In this document: positions 11,842-20,216 of the stretch, in pieces
Position numbering within the stretch: the first letter of the stretch is position 1
Layout of the letters: the number at the start of each line of letters is the position of its first letter
Source: Conservatibacter flavescens
Lineage (GTDB): Bacteria; Pseudomonadota; Gammaproteobacteria; Enterobacterales; Pasteurellaceae
Reading direction: 5' to 3'
Length of the DNA stretch: 64,000 nucleotides
NCBI RefSeq assembly: GCF_002795425.1
Contig: NZ_PHHA01000008.1
Location: forward strand, 1 to 64,000
Notes under the pieces: model-generated
What the model saw: the letters and a program-made list of their open reading frames with translations, nothing else
Told to the model about the DNA's origin: nothing
The model's database searches: none
Program-made: the position numbers and the translations under genes

Positions 11842-12963
11842 TTAAATATCAACCGGCTTCCAATCTACTCCTTTTAAAGGCGGTAAATACGCAAGACCTT
11901 TTAATTGTTGCTGCCACAAATTGTCTGGCAAACCGTAATGATCAGCTCGTTCTGGATCAATTGTCGTCTCAATCAAATCATCTTGTTTATTTTTCAATAA
12001 AGTCGCTAAATTAGGATTGATTAATACGGCTTTTCCCACTGCAATAAACTCTGCCCAACCGCTATTTAACGCTCCTCGAATTTGCTCGCCACTTAATAAA
12101 TTTCCCACACCAATTAATGGTAATTTACCAGCAATTCGCTCATGAATTTGCGCCATGCGTGTCCGCGCTGTATCCCCACCACGACGCACTTTCTTGTAAA
12201 AATCCCACAGAGACACGTGTAAATATTGCAATGGTTTTTCAGTTAAAGCATCAATTAATGCAAAGGTATCGACCATTGTGATGCCATGTTCATAAGGCTC
12301 TTCCGGTGAAAAACGATAACCCACAATAAAATCAGCACGCTGATGACGAGTTTTAACCGCAACCACCGCATCCACAATCGCCAATGGAAAACGCAGGCGA
12401 TTTTCCAAACTGCCTCCCCATTGATCTTGACGACGGTTGGTTTCGGCCGAAACAAATTGTTGAATTAAATAGTTATTCGCGCCATGAATTTCCACACCAT
12501 CAAATCCGGCTTGTATCGCCAAGTCTGCCGCTTTTGCATAAGCATGAACCAGCGCCTCAACCTCCTCTGAGGTTAATTCGCGAGATTTATCTGTTGCTGA
12601 TGGTGCAACGGTTTCGCCGCTATCTAATAATTCTGCAACGGCTAAATTACCGCCATGATGAATTTGTAAGATCGCTTTCGCGCCTTGTGAATGAATCAGA
12701 TTCGCCGTTTCACGCAAGCTCGGTAAATGGCTTTCATCAAAAGCATAAGGCTGTCCCGGAAATGCTTTGCCCTCAGGTGAAACTAGCGTTGCTGCGCTAA
12801 TAAATAATCCAAAATCTGTCGCACGTTCTGCTAAAAATGTACGTTCCTCTTGGCTTAATGTACCATCAGGATTGGAGCCATAATGGGTCATCGGTGCGAC
12901 TACAAGGCGATTTTTAATTTCAACGCCATTGTTTAGCACATAAGGTTGGAAAAGTGAGTTCAT
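11842..12963 (-). CDS. NADH-dependent flavin oxidoreductase, old yellow enzyme family
   Basis: A 373-residue FMN-binding TIM-barrel enzyme. The N-terminus (LNNGVEIKNRLVVAPMTHYG) and the substrate-binding FDGVEIHGANNYLIQQFVS, with the His-x-x-Asn pair, are typical of old yellow enzyme relatives of the YqjM/NADH-oxidase type. These reduce activated C=C bonds, but the natural substrate is usually unknown and cannot be inferred here. The phosphate-binding end GVGNLLSGEQ and ALNSGWAEFIAVGKAVLINP is intact. It is a single gene, convergent with glnA and divergent from rlmN. Confidence 0.88.
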   Translation of the reverse strand: MNSLFQPYVLNNGVEIKNRLVVAPMTHYGSNPDGTLSQEERTFLAERATDFGLFISAATLVSPEGKAFPGQPYAFDESHLPSLRETANLIHSQGAKAILQIHHGGNLAVAELLDSGETVAPSATDKSRELTSEEVEALVHAYAKAADLAIQAGFDGVEIHGANNYLIQQFVSAETNRRQDQWGGSLENRLRFPLAIVDAVVAVKTRHQRADFIVGYRFSPEEPYEHGITMVDTFALIDALTEKPLQYLHVSLWDFYKKVRRGGDTARTRMAQIHERIAGKLPLIGVGNLLSGEQIRGALNSGWAEFIAVGKAVLINPNLATLLKNKQDDLIETTIDPERADHYGLPDNLWQQQLKGLAYLPPLKGVDWKPVDI

Positions 12964-13233
12964 AAAGTATCCTTAATCGTTTAAGAATGAAAATAATGGG
13001 CTAATATATAGGACAAATTGATATTTTCAAGTCAGAAATGTCTAGGATATTTTTATCTTTTGCGATCACCATCACAAAAAGAGCGGTCATTTTTTCGATT
13101 TATTTTTGCTTTGTCCATAAAACTGCTAGATTAATGGCAACGAAATCAGTAAAATCACCGCTCATTTTTTTATCAGGTGATTTTCAGCGTTCTTAAATGC
13201 GGTATTGCCACAATGTGTAATAACGAGGCGAAT
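12964..13233. other. Intergenic region between divergent oxidoreductase and rlmN genes
   Basis: These 270 bases contain no gene that I can support. Two degenerate uptake-signal-like stretches (GAGCGGTCATTTTTT near 13081 and ACCGCTCATTTTTT near 13158) flank the likely rlmN promoter zone. A weak hexamer pair TTGCTT (13106) and TAGATT (13127) is too closely spaced to trust. Confidence 0.4.
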
Positions 13234-14349
13234 ATGTCAGACAAAATTAATTTAATGAATTTAACACGCCAACAAATGCGTGAGTTTTTTGCAGAAATTG
13301 GAGAAAAACCATTTCGCGCGGATCAATTGGTAAAATGGATTTACCATTTTGGTGAAGACAATTTTGACAATATGACCAATATTAACAAAGTATTGCGTGA
13401 AAAATTAAAATCTATCGCAGAAATTAAAGCGCCTGAGGTCGCGGTGGAACAACGTTCAACCGACGGCACAATCAAATGGGCTATGCAGGTTGGCGATCAG
13501 CAAGTTGAAACTGTTTATATCCCAGAACCCGATCGCGCCACATTATGCGTGTCGTCCCAAGTTGGCTGTGCGTTAGCTTGTACTTTCTGTTCTACCGCAC
13601 AACAAGGTTTTAACCGTAATTTAACCGTATCGGAAATTATCGGACAAGTATGGCGAGCCTCCAAAATCATTGGTAATTTCGGCGTGACTGGTGTACGCCC
13701 GATTACGAATGTCGTCATGATGGGTATGGGTGAACCCTTGCTTAATGTGGCAAATGTCGTCCCTGCGATGGAATTAATGCTTGATGATTTTGCCTATGGG
13801 CTATCCAAACGTCGTGTCACACTGTCAACTTCCGGTGTTGTACCTGCATTAGACAATTTACGCGATAAAATTGATGTGGCATTAGCGATTTCTTTACATG
13901 CTCCGAATGATGAACTGCGTGATGAGTTAGTGCCATTAAATAAAAAATATAACATCAAAACCCTAATTGACTCCGTCAATCGTTATTTATCCGTATCCAA
14001 TGCTAACCATGGTAAAGTGACTATTGAATATGTGATGTTGGATCATGTTAATGACAGTATTGAGCATGCTCATCAGTTAGCGCAAGTGTTAAAAAATACA
14101 CCATGTAAAATTAACTTGATCCCATGGAATCCATTCCCACAAGCGCCTTATGCAAAAAGTTCGAATACTCGAATTGATCGCTTCCAAAAAACACTTATGG
14201 AATATGGGTTTACCGTGATCGTGCGCAAAACGCGTGGTGATGATATTGATGCCGCCTGTGGGCAGCTTGCAGGGGACGTGATTGATCGTACAAAACGTAC
14301 CGCAATGAAAAAACAGTTTGGCGAAAATATTGCCGTACAAGTGCAATAA
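13234..14349 (+). CDS. rlmN: 23S rRNA (A2503-C2) / tRNA (A37-C2) methyltransferase
   Basis: RlmN is a radical-SAM enzyme that methylates A2503 of 23S rRNA and A37 of some tRNAs. The chosen 371-residue protein starts [20 protein letters not shown], matching E. coli RlmN. The iron-sulfur cysteines are in CALACTFC, the SAM-binding GMGEPL follows, and the second catalytic Cys is in DAACGQLAG near the C-terminus. ATG 13234 is preferred because GAGGCG lies 5 bases before it; upstream in-frame starts at 13177 and 13213 lack a ribosome site and family similarity. pilF follows after 21 bases and shares the transcript, the rlmN-pilF order also seen in H. influenzae. Confidence 0.95.
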   Translation: MSDKINLMNLTRQQMREFFAEIGEKPFRADQLVKWIYHFGEDNFDNMTNINKVLREKLKSIAEIKAPEVAVEQRSTDGTIKWAMQVGDQQVETVYIPEPDRATLCVSSQVGCALACTFCSTAQQGFNRNLTVSEIIGQVWRASKIIGNFGVTGVRPITNVVMMGMGEPLLNVANVVPAMELMLDDFAYGLSKRRVTLSTSGVVPALDNLRDKIDVALAISLHAPNDELRDELVPLNKKYNIKTLIDSVNRYLSVSNANHGKVTIEYVMLDHVNDSIEHAHQLAQVLKNTPCKINLIPWNPFPQAPYAKSSNTRIDRFQKTLMEYGFTVIVRKTRGDDIDAACGQLAGDVIDRTKRTAMKKQFGENIAVQVQ

Positions 14350-14370
14350 GCAAAAAGAAAAGGAGAAAAA

Positions 14371-14934
14371 ATGTTTAAGCGTAATTTTAAAACACAAAGT
14401 GCGGTCCTTTTTTCTCTTTTTTTATCCGCCTGTGTTTCTCAACAAACTGAGCCAGATTTTGATAAGCAACAAGCTGCAAAAGCGCGTATAGAATTGGGAT
14501 TAGGCTATTTGCATCAACAAAACATAACCCAAGCTAAATTAAATTTAGACAAAGCCCTAAGCCATGCCCCAAACTATTATTTAGTCCATTCTGCCTTAGC
14601 TTATTTTTACCAAATGCAAGGTGAAACAGAAAAAGCAGATAGCGCCTATCGCACTGCGATTAAGTTAGATAGCAAACAAGGCGATGTGCTGAATAATTAC
14701 GGTGCATTTTTATGTGGGCAAGGCGAATTTGAACAAGCCTATCAACGTTTCCAGCAAGCATTAAATACGCCAAACTATTATCATCAAGCTGATACTTATG
14801 AAAATCTTGCGCTCTGTAATTTAAGTGCAAAAAATACCGCACTTTTCCAACAAAATTTAGCCCAACTAGAAAAAATTGCGCCTGAAAGAGCCGCTAAATT
14901 AACACAACTGTTTCAACAATCTCGAACCAAATAA
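14371..14934 (+). CDS. pilF: TPR lipoprotein, type IV pilus biogenesis/stability protein PilF/PilW
   Basis: A 187-residue protein with a signal peptide ending in a lipobox (FLSACVS), so it should be an outer-membrane lipoprotein. The rest is tetratricopeptide repeats: ARIELGLGYLHQQNITQAKL, YLVHSALAYFYQMQGETEKA, and VLNNYGAFLCGQGEFEQAYQ. This pattern is typical of PilF/PilW, which assembles or stabilises the secretin of type IV pili; in naturally competent Pasteurellaceae that machine also serves DNA uptake. It follows rlmN closely. In H. influenzae rodZ and ispG follow, whereas here a terminator and the rpsP operon follow. Two uptake signals lie inside the gene. Confidence 0.88.
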   Translation: MFKRNFKTQSAVLFSLFLSACVSQQTEPDFDKQQAAKARIELGLGYLHQQNITQAKLNLDKALSHAPNYYLVHSALAYFYQMQGETEKADSAYRTAIKLDSKQGDVLNNYGAFLCGQGEFEQAYQRFQQALNTPNYYHQADTYENLALCNLSAKNTALFQQNLAQLEKIAPERAAKLTQLFQQSRTK

Positions 14935-14940
14935 CCCCAC

Positions 14941-14998
14941 GCCGCAAGGGATTTTACTTGCTTTTTTCTATAAAAAGAGTAAAATCCTCAGGCTTTTT
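14941..14998 (+). terminator. Terminator of rlmN-pilF
   Basis: GGATTTTACT (14949-14958) pairs with AGTAAAATCC (14978-14987). An outer GCC (14941-14943) can pair with GGC (14991-14993), directly followed by TTTTT. A promoter-like TTGCTT (14958-14963) / TAAAAT (14980-14985) with a 16-base spacer overlaps the same hairpin. Confidence 0.8.
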
Positions 14999-15029
14999 GT
15001 CTATATATACAGAGAAAAAAGTAAGCATT

Positions 15030-15056
15030 ATTCCCACCTTCGAGGGAATTTTTCTT
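15030..15056 (+). terminator. Terminator-like hairpin in the rpsP leader
   Basis: ATTCCC (15030-15035) pairs with GGGAAT (15044-15049) around ACCTTCGA, followed by TTTTCTTTT. It sits only 28 bases before the rpsP start codon and 31 bases after the previous terminator, so it looks like a leader attenuator rather than a second terminator for pilF. Confidence 0.5.
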
Positions 15057-15083
15057 TTATTATTTAACACTTAGAGGAAGGTT

Positions 15084-15332
15084 ATGGTAACCATTCGTTT
15101 ATCTCGTGGCGGAGCTAAAAAACGCCCATTTTATCAAATCGTTGTTGCTGACAGCCGCTGCCCACGTGACGGCCGTTTTATTGAGCGTATCGGTTTCTTC
15201 AACCCATTAGCTGCAGGTAAAGCTGAACGTTTACGTTTAGACTTAGACCGTGTTAATGCTTGGGTAGAAAAAGGTGCGAGCCTATCTGATCGCGTAAGCG
15301 CATTAGTAAAAGAAGCAAAAAAAGCAGCTTAA
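15084..15332 (+). CDS. rpsP: 30S ribosomal protein S16
   Basis: S16 is a small-subunit assembly protein. The 82-residue product has the usual length and starts [20 protein letters not shown], followed by [19 protein letters not shown] strong ribosome site (GAGGAAGG) precedes the ATG. It is the first gene of the conserved rpsP-rimM-trmD-rplS operon. A hairpin with a T tail lies just upstream and may regulate the operon. Confidence 0.97.
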   Translation: MVTIRLSRGGAKKRPFYQIVVADSRCPRDGRFIERIGFFNPLAAGKAERLRLDLDRVNAWVEKGASLSDRVSALVKEAKKAA

Positions 15333-15359
15333 TTGCTGTCGATTTGAAAGGTGAAAACT

Positions 15360-15887
15360 ATGAGCGAACAACGTATTGAAGTAGTGGGAAAATTAGGTTC
15401 CACTTATGGCATTCGTGGTTGGCTACGTGTGTATTCATCAACCGAACAAGCTGAAAGCATTTTTGACTATCAACCTTGGTTTCTCAAAATCAAAGGACAA
15501 TGGCAACCAACTGAACTAGAAACGTGGCGTTATCATAATAACGATTTGATCGTTAAACTAAAAAACGTTGACGAGCGTGAAACCGCACAAACCCTTTCCA
15601 ATGTTGAAATTGGCGTCGATTTAGCTGTATTTCCAGATTTGGAAGAGGGCGATTATTATTGGCATGACTTAATTGGCTGCCAAGTCGTTAATTTACAAGG
15701 TTACACAATGGGGACCGTCGCGGAAATGATGGAAACCGGTTCAAATGATGTCTTGGTTGTACGCGCGAATACAAAAGATGCTTTTGGAAAACAGGAACGC
15801 TTAATTCCGTTTCTGTATGAACAAGTAGTTAAAAGAGTCGATCTCACCACTAAAACTATTGAAGTGGATTGGGACGCTGGTTTCTAA
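15360..15887 (+). CDS. rimM: Ribosome maturation factor RimM
   Basis: RimM binds S19 in the 30S head and helps assembly of that region. The 175-residue protein contains the N-terminal barrel motif [19 protein letters not shown] and the PRC-barrel part [14 protein letters not shown], ending at VDWDAGF. ATG 15360 is chosen because AAAGG at 15347-15351 is properly spaced before it; a GTG at 15351 overlaps that ribosome site. It lies 27 bases after rpsP. Confidence 0.95.
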   Translation: MSEQRIEVVGKLGSTYGIRGWLRVYSSTEQAESIFDYQPWFLKIKGQWQPTELETWRYHNNDLIVKLKNVDERETAQTLSNVEIGVDLAVFPDLEEGDYYWHDLIGCQVVNLQGYTMGTVAEMMETGSNDVLVVRANTKDAFGKQERLIPFLYEQVVKRVDLTTKTIEVDWDAGF

Positions 15888-15938
15888 CCTCAGGCTAACT
15901 GTGTGCGCTTTGACAATAATATATTCTAAGGATCTATT

Positions 15939-16676
15939 ATGTGGATTGGGATAATTAGTCTATTCCCAGAAATGTTCAAAGCAATTACAGAATTTGGGGT
16001 CACTGGACGAGCTGTTAAACAAGAACTGTTAGAAGTGCGGTGTATAAATCCAAGAGATTTTACCCATGATAAGCATAAAACTGTTGACGACCGCCCTTAT
16101 GGTGGTGGGCCAGGAATGTTAATGATGGTACAACCTCTACGAGATGCGATTCATCACGCAAAAAAACAGGCAGGTGATGGGGCAAAGGTTATTTATCTTT
16201 CGCCTCAAGGACGTAAGCTTAATCAAACTGGTGTACGCGAACTTGCCACAAATCAAAAATTAATTTTAGTTTGTGGTCGTTATGAAGGTATTGATGAGCG
16301 ATTGATCGAAACAGAAATAGATGAAGAATGGTCAATCGGAGATTATGTTCTCACGGGCGGGGAGATTCCAGCAATGGCGTTAATTGATGCTGTTGCACGT
16401 TTTATCCCTGGTGTATTAGGCAAACAAGCCTCTGCAGAGGAAGATTCTTTTGCAGAAGGATTATTAGATTGTCCTCACTATACACGCCCTGAAACCTTAG
16501 ACGGCTTAACTGTGCCTGCCGTATTGATGTCTGGCAACCATGAAGAAATTCGCAAATGGCGATTAAAGCAATCCCTAGAGCGAACATGGCGAAGACGTCC
16601 TGAGCTATTAGAAGGCCTAGCTCTGACTGACGAACAACATAAGCTGTTAACCCAAATTAAACGGGATAACAGATAA
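15939..16676 (+). CDS. trmD: tRNA (guanine37-N1)-methyltransferase
   Basis: TrmD adds a methyl group to G37 next to the anticodon and prevents +1 frameshifting. The 245-residue protein starts [20 protein letters not shown] and shows the trefoil-knot SAM site: [25 protein letters not shown], and [20 protein letters not shown]. The length is close to the E. coli enzyme (255). Third gene of the rpsP operon. An uptake signal lies inside the gene (16033-16041). Confidence 0.97.
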   Translation: MWIGIISLFPEMFKAITEFGVTGRAVKQELLEVRCINPRDFTHDKHKTVDDRPYGGGPGMLMMVQPLRDAIHHAKKQAGDGAKVIYLSPQGRKLNQTGVRELATNQKLILVCGRYEGIDERLIETEIDEEWSIGDYVLTGGEIPAMALIDAVARFIPGVLGKQASAEEDSFAEGLLDCPHYTRPETLDGLTVPAVLMSGNHEEIRKWRLKQSLERTWRRRPELLEGLALTDEQHKLLTQIKRDNR

Positions 16677-16708
16677 TCAGTTAAATCTAGGATTTAAAGG
16701 AAATTACA

Positions 16709-17059
16709 ATGAGTAACATCATCAAACAACTTGAACAAGAACAATTAAAACAAAATCTACCTAGCTTCCGCCCAGGTGATACTTTAGAAGTTAAAGTATG
16801 GGTTGTAGAAGGTAGCAAACGCCGTTTACAGGCTTTCGAAGGTGTGGTTATTGCAATTCGTAACCGTGGCTTGCATTCTGCATTTACATTACGCAAAATT
16901 TCCAACGGTGTTGGTGTTGAGCGTGTGTTCCAAACTCACTCACCAGTTATTGACAGCATCAAAGTAAAACGTAAAGGTGCGGTACGTAAAGCGAAACTTT
17001 ACTACTTACGTGAGCGTAGTGGTAAATCAGCGCGTATTAAAGAGCGTTTGGGTGATTAA
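16709..17059 (+). CDS. rplS: 50S ribosomal protein L19
   Basis: L19 sits at the interface of the ribosomal subunits. The 116-residue product has the standard length and contains [35 protein letters not shown] and [19 protein letters not shown]. It is the last gene of the operon and is preceded by a good ribosome site (AAAGGAAA). A strong terminator follows. Confidence 0.97.
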   Translation: MSNIIKQLEQEQLKQNLPSFRPGDTLEVKVWVVEGSKRRLQAFEGVVIAIRNRGLHSAFTLRKISNGVGVERVFQTHSPVIDSIKVKRKGAVRKAKLYYLRERSGKSARIKERLGD

Positions 17060-17079
17060 TCATCTTATTCAAGGTGACC

Positions 17080-17104
17080 AAGGGCAGAATATCTGCCCTT
17101 TATT
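17080..17104. terminator. Bidirectional terminator between rplS and hipB-like gene
   Basis: AAGGGCAG (17080-17087) pairs with CTGCCCTT (17093-17100) around AATAT, followed by TATTTATTTT on the plus strand. It overlaps the stop codon of the convergent hipB-like gene. Confidence 0.85.
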
Positions 17105-17426
17105 TATTTTCTAATATTTGCTTCATTAACATCAAATCCACTGGGGCAATCGTTAACTTCAAGCCAAAAGGCTTAAATGCCTGATTAACAATATCAACAC
17201 TATAATTTCCTCGATCATTCTCTAAATCTGATAATGTTTTACGAGAAATATGTGTTACCTGAGCAAAACGCTCTTGGGTAAACCCGAGTAAACGCAAACG
17301 CAATAATCTTAAAGCCTGACCTTGTGTTATATTTTGAGAAAATAGCTGCCCTAAAATATCTGCCCGCACTTGATGTCTTGCGGTGACATCGGTGGTTAAA
17401 TGTTTAGCAGAAACACGCTTTCTCAT
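17100..17426 (-). CDS. HipB-like antitoxin, XRE-type helix-turn-helix
   Basis: A 108-residue DNA-binding protein with an XRE helix-turn-helix in its middle (LGFTQERFAQVTHISRKTLS, then DLENDRGNYS), and a C-terminal part VNQAFKPFGLKLTIAP as in HipB-type antitoxins. It probably neutralises the HipA-like kinase upstream and represses the operon. ATG 17426 overlaps the toxin stop codon as ATGA and is preceded by GGGGA; a TTG at 17438 would add four residues. The N-terminus (about 50 residues before the HTH) is longer than in E. coli HipB. The usual order is antitoxin first; here the toxin gene is first. Confidence 0.8.
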   Translation of the reverse strand: MRKRVSAKHLTTDVTARHQVRADILGQLFSQNITQGQALRLLRLRLLGFTQERFAQVTHISRKTLSDLENDRGNYSVDIVNQAFKPFGLKLTIAPVDLMLMKQILENK

Positions 17427-18769
17427 AACAATCCCCAACGCGTTAATTTCTCCGGTAAATAGTCAAAACCGATACTTGGAAAAGTCAAAATAGATTTTGG
17501 TACGCCACGTTTGGTTAAACGCATCTTTAAATCTACTAGTTGTGCAGCTAATTTTCTGAGCTCTTGCCACAACACCTCCGGCTCAACTAAATCAGATAAT
17601 GATTCAATAATCGCAGCATAATTATATTGTCCACCCTGTTCCAAAGGATGCTTACCCTGAGTGCTCCACGTAGTTAAACGAATAATGCCTTCCGGATCAG
17701 CCTTCATCGGCGCGAAATCGTAAATAGGCGCAAGTTGGATACTATCTCTATCACGTAAGAAAGCGGTATTACGGCCATGGTTATCACTATTACCAAAAGC
17801 AATATTCAGTAAATCTCGTTTGACCCATTCAATAACAAACAAAGTGCGGTCAAATTTGAAACCGTTTGCCACCATATTACTATTTTCTATCTTAGCGATA
17901 AGACAGCGAATCGTTTGATTATGATCCAACAAACTCCCTGCTTCCCGCTTTAAAATAGAATAAACGGATTCCATTGCATAACGCTGCGTTTTACCGTCAG
18001 ATGAATACCACACATCAAATCGAGGTAACCAAAGCGATGGATAATTGACTCCCTCCATCAATCGCATATTCGCGGTATTGATTGTGTTAAAGCCCATTGC
18101 TTGTAGCTCCGCATAATAATGATATTCCGCACGTAAAATATCACAATCAATGGCTAAACGCTGTCCTCTAGGATATTTCACCAAATAGTATTGATCATCA
18201 GATTGCCCATTTTGTAAATTATCGATCCACACTTTTTGTTGTGAATTACAACGCAATAATAATTTTGGTGCTTCTCCACCCGCACCCGTTGCGCCACCTG
18301 CCATCGCGCCATTTTGTTGAGCATATTCAAGAAAATTAACATCTCGATTAATGACTTCCTCCATATCAAATAATTGGGTCGCAGGTTGAATCGCCATTGT
18401 TGCTTCTTTTACTCTGAGATTACCGATCGGTGCGATAGTCACTTGCTTTAATAATAAATAATTTTGTTCATCATAAGGTAAATGGCTAATATTCAAATAC
18501 TTTAACCAATAACGACGACTTGCCCCACTTGGCATAAGATCATCTAAAAAACGTAAACCCTGTTTTTCTTGTTCATCAAAAAACAAATCCACAGGATAAT
18601 TTAAGGATAAGGCGCAAGCATTATCCTCTAAAAAATAACGTTCTATATGCTTAGCGACATAATTCACTTTCATTTTTGAATAATTCCCCTGATCTATTTC
18701 AGGAAAAAATAAAATCGCAATATCTTGCCACTGTTGCTGGATAAAAGCTTGAATCGTTAATTGCTGCAT
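17423..18769 (-). CDS. HipA-like serine/threonine kinase toxin
   Basis: A 448-residue HipA-family protein. The glycine-rich segment GGATGAGGEAPKLLLR matches the HipA ATP-binding loop, and YYLVKYPRG may hold the ATP-contacting Lys. The catalytic loop is FGNSDNHGRNTAF and the metal-binding motif is LAPIYDFAPM, comparable to TDGHAKN and the following Asp of E. coli HipA. E. coli HipA phosphorylates glutamyl-tRNA synthetase and causes growth arrest; the target here is unknown. All kinase motifs look intact. It is translationally coupled to the downstream HipB-like gene (4-base overlap). A palindrome over the likely promoter (18802-18816) is a candidate operator. Confidence 0.85.
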   Translation of the reverse strand: MQQLTIQAFIQQQWQDIAILFFPEIDQGNYSKMKVNYVAKHIERYFLEDNACALSLNYPVDLFFDEQEKQGLRFLDDLMPSGASRRYWLKYLNISHLPYDEQNYLLLKQVTIAPIGNLRVKEATMAIQPATQLFDMEEVINRDVNFLEYAQQNGAMAGGATGAGGEAPKLLLRCNSQQKVWIDNLQNGQSDDQYYLVKYPRGQRLAIDCDILRAEYHYYAELQAMGFNTINTANMRLMEGVNYPSLWLPRFDVWYSSDGKTQRYAMESVYSILKREAGSLLDHNQTIRCLIAKIENSNMVANGFKFDRTLFVIEWVKRDLLNIAFGNSDNHGRNTAFLRDRDSIQLAPIYDFAPMKADPEGIIRLTTWSTQGKHPLEQGGQYNYAAIIESLSDLVEPEVLWQELRKLAAQLVDLKMRLTKRGVPKSILTFPSIGFDYLPEKLTRWGLL

Positions 18770-18797
18770 AAATCTACCTATGAGTAAAATATCTCAC

Positions 18798-18816
18798 ATT
18801 ATAATCAATATGATTA
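18798..18816 (-). promoter_or_regulatory. Candidate hipAB promoter and operator
   Basis: On the minus strand, TATAAT (18803-18798) lies about 29 bases before the hipA start codon. It is overlapped by an inverted repeat TAATC-N5-GATTA (18802-18816). An autorepressor such as HipB would be expected to bind here, but this is inference from position and symmetry. No clear -35 hexamer is visible. Confidence 0.45.
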
Positions 18817-19000
18817 AATAATGAAAGATATATGTTACATTAATAACACTAATGATTATACTTGAAAATAGCCAAATAGCTTCATTTTGAGGTAAAAAAA
18901 CGAATACAGATAGTATATAAATAAGACCGTAAACAACTTTGTGGCTTTGCTTTTCTTGTGATACGCAAGCTCAATATCCGTAAGATGGAATGTGATAAAA

Positions 19001-19037
19001 CTGGGTTAATGCCCTATACGATAAAGCTTTCACCCAG
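19001..19037 (-). terminator. Possible terminator after the glycerate kinase gene
   Basis: CTGGGT (19001-19006) pairs with ACCCAG (19032-19037) around a 25-base loop. On the minus strand it is followed by TTTTATC. It lies 28 bases after the kinase stop. The rest of 18817-19000 is AT-rich and shows no gene. Confidence 0.35.
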
Positions 19038-19064
19038 TGTCTAGCAAAAATTTTACGCCGTAAT

Positions 19065-20207
19065 CTATGCCATTCTGCTTAAATGCATCAAGCGTGCGAT
19101 ATTTTCTGCTGTTGAAATTAGGTTTTCACGCCCCTGTTTAAGCGTATCTTCTAGTGAGGAGACCTGCCGAATAATCGGAAAGACAGCATCAATCCCATGT
19201 TGATAAACCACATCATAATCTTCTCGCAAAGACCCGACTATAGCAATCACGCGCTGTTGACGCTGTTTTGCCAATTTAGCGACACCAATCGGTGTTTTAC
19301 CGGCGATACTTTGGCTATCCATTCTACCTTCACCAGTAATCACTAAATCCGCATGGTTAAGTTTTTCCGCTAATTTTACCGCTTGTAAAATGATTTCAAC
19401 CCCAGCTTTTAATTTTACATTCGGTAATAATAGCAATCCCGCCCCCATACCTCCTGCCGCGCCTGCGCCTGCGTGGTGAGCGATGTCAAGCTGATAGTGT
19501 GTTTTTACCACTTCTGCAAAATGCGCTAATGCCTTATCCAAAATCGGCAGCATTTCAGCCGTTGCGCCTTTTTGCGGACCAAAAATCGCCGTCGCCCCAA
19601 GCTTTCCACAAAGAGGATTGCTCACATCACAAGCGACTTCAATTTCAACCGTCGCTAAACGAGGATCAAGGCCACCTAATTCTACATAAGCAAGATAGGC
19701 TAACTGCTCTCCCCCAAACCCAAGTTCACGCTGATTATGATCCTTAAAGCTTGCGCCTAACGCCTGTAGCATGCCGACACCGCCATCATTAGTCGCACTA
19801 CCACCGATACCTAAAATAATCTTTTCAACACCCAAATCAAGGGCTTTCTTAATTAACTCTCCGGTACCAAAACTTGTGGTTTTTAAAGGGTTGCGCGCTT
19901 CTGGTGGCACTAAATGCAAACCCGAAGCGGCAGCCATTTCAATAAAGGCCGTTTTTTTATCGCCTGAGATCCCCAAAAAACCTGTCACAGTATCACCTAA
20001 TGGCGCAGTGACTTGAACCTCAAGTTGTGAACCTTGAGTAGCATCAATAAGCGATTGCACCGAGCCTTCGCCACCATCTGCCATTGGTACGCATATATAT
20101 TCCGCCTCAGGAAAAATCCGTTTAAACCCTGTTTCAATGGCTTGTGCCACTTCAAGTGCGGTTAAACTTTCCTTAAAAGAATCAGGTGCAATCACAATTT
20201 TCATCAT
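19065..20207 (-). CDS. glxK: Glycerate 2-kinase
   Basis: A 380-residue class II glycerate kinase of the GlxK/GarK family, which phosphorylates D-glycerate with ATP to 2-phosphoglycerate. It starts MKIVIAPDSFKESLTALEVA and shows VPMADGGEGSVQSL, the GIGGSATNDGGVGMLQALGA signature, and LVITGEGRMDSQSIAGKTP. It is 9 bases downstream of a GntP-family permease and next to a CdaR regulator, so the cassette probably imports and uses glycerate or a related sugar acid. The same three genes are grouped in H. influenzae. The symbol could equally be garK. Confidence 0.92.
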   Translation of the reverse strand: MMKIVIAPDSFKESLTALEVAQAIETGFKRIFPEAEYICVPMADGGEGSVQSLIDATQGSQLEVQVTAPLGDTVTGFLGISGDKKTAFIEMAAASGLHLVPPEARNPLKTTSFGTGELIKKALDLGVEKIILGIGGSATNDGGVGMLQALGASFKDHNQRELGFGGEQLAYLAYVELGGLDPRLATVEIEVACDVSNPLCGKLGATAIFGPQKGATAEMLPILDKALAHFAEVVKTHYQLDIAHHAGAGAAGGMGAGLLLLPNVKLKAGVEIILQAVKLAEKLNHADLVITGEGRMDSQSIAGKTPIGVAKLAKQRQQRVIAIVGSLREDYDVVYQHGIDAVFPIIRQVSSLEDTLKQGRENLISTAENIARLMHLSRMA

Positions 20208-20216
20208 ATTTCCTTT

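Noticed and set aside
17423..18769. HipA-like gene as a pseudogene
   Set aside because: The frame is complete and the ATP-binding, catalytic and metal-binding motifs are all present.
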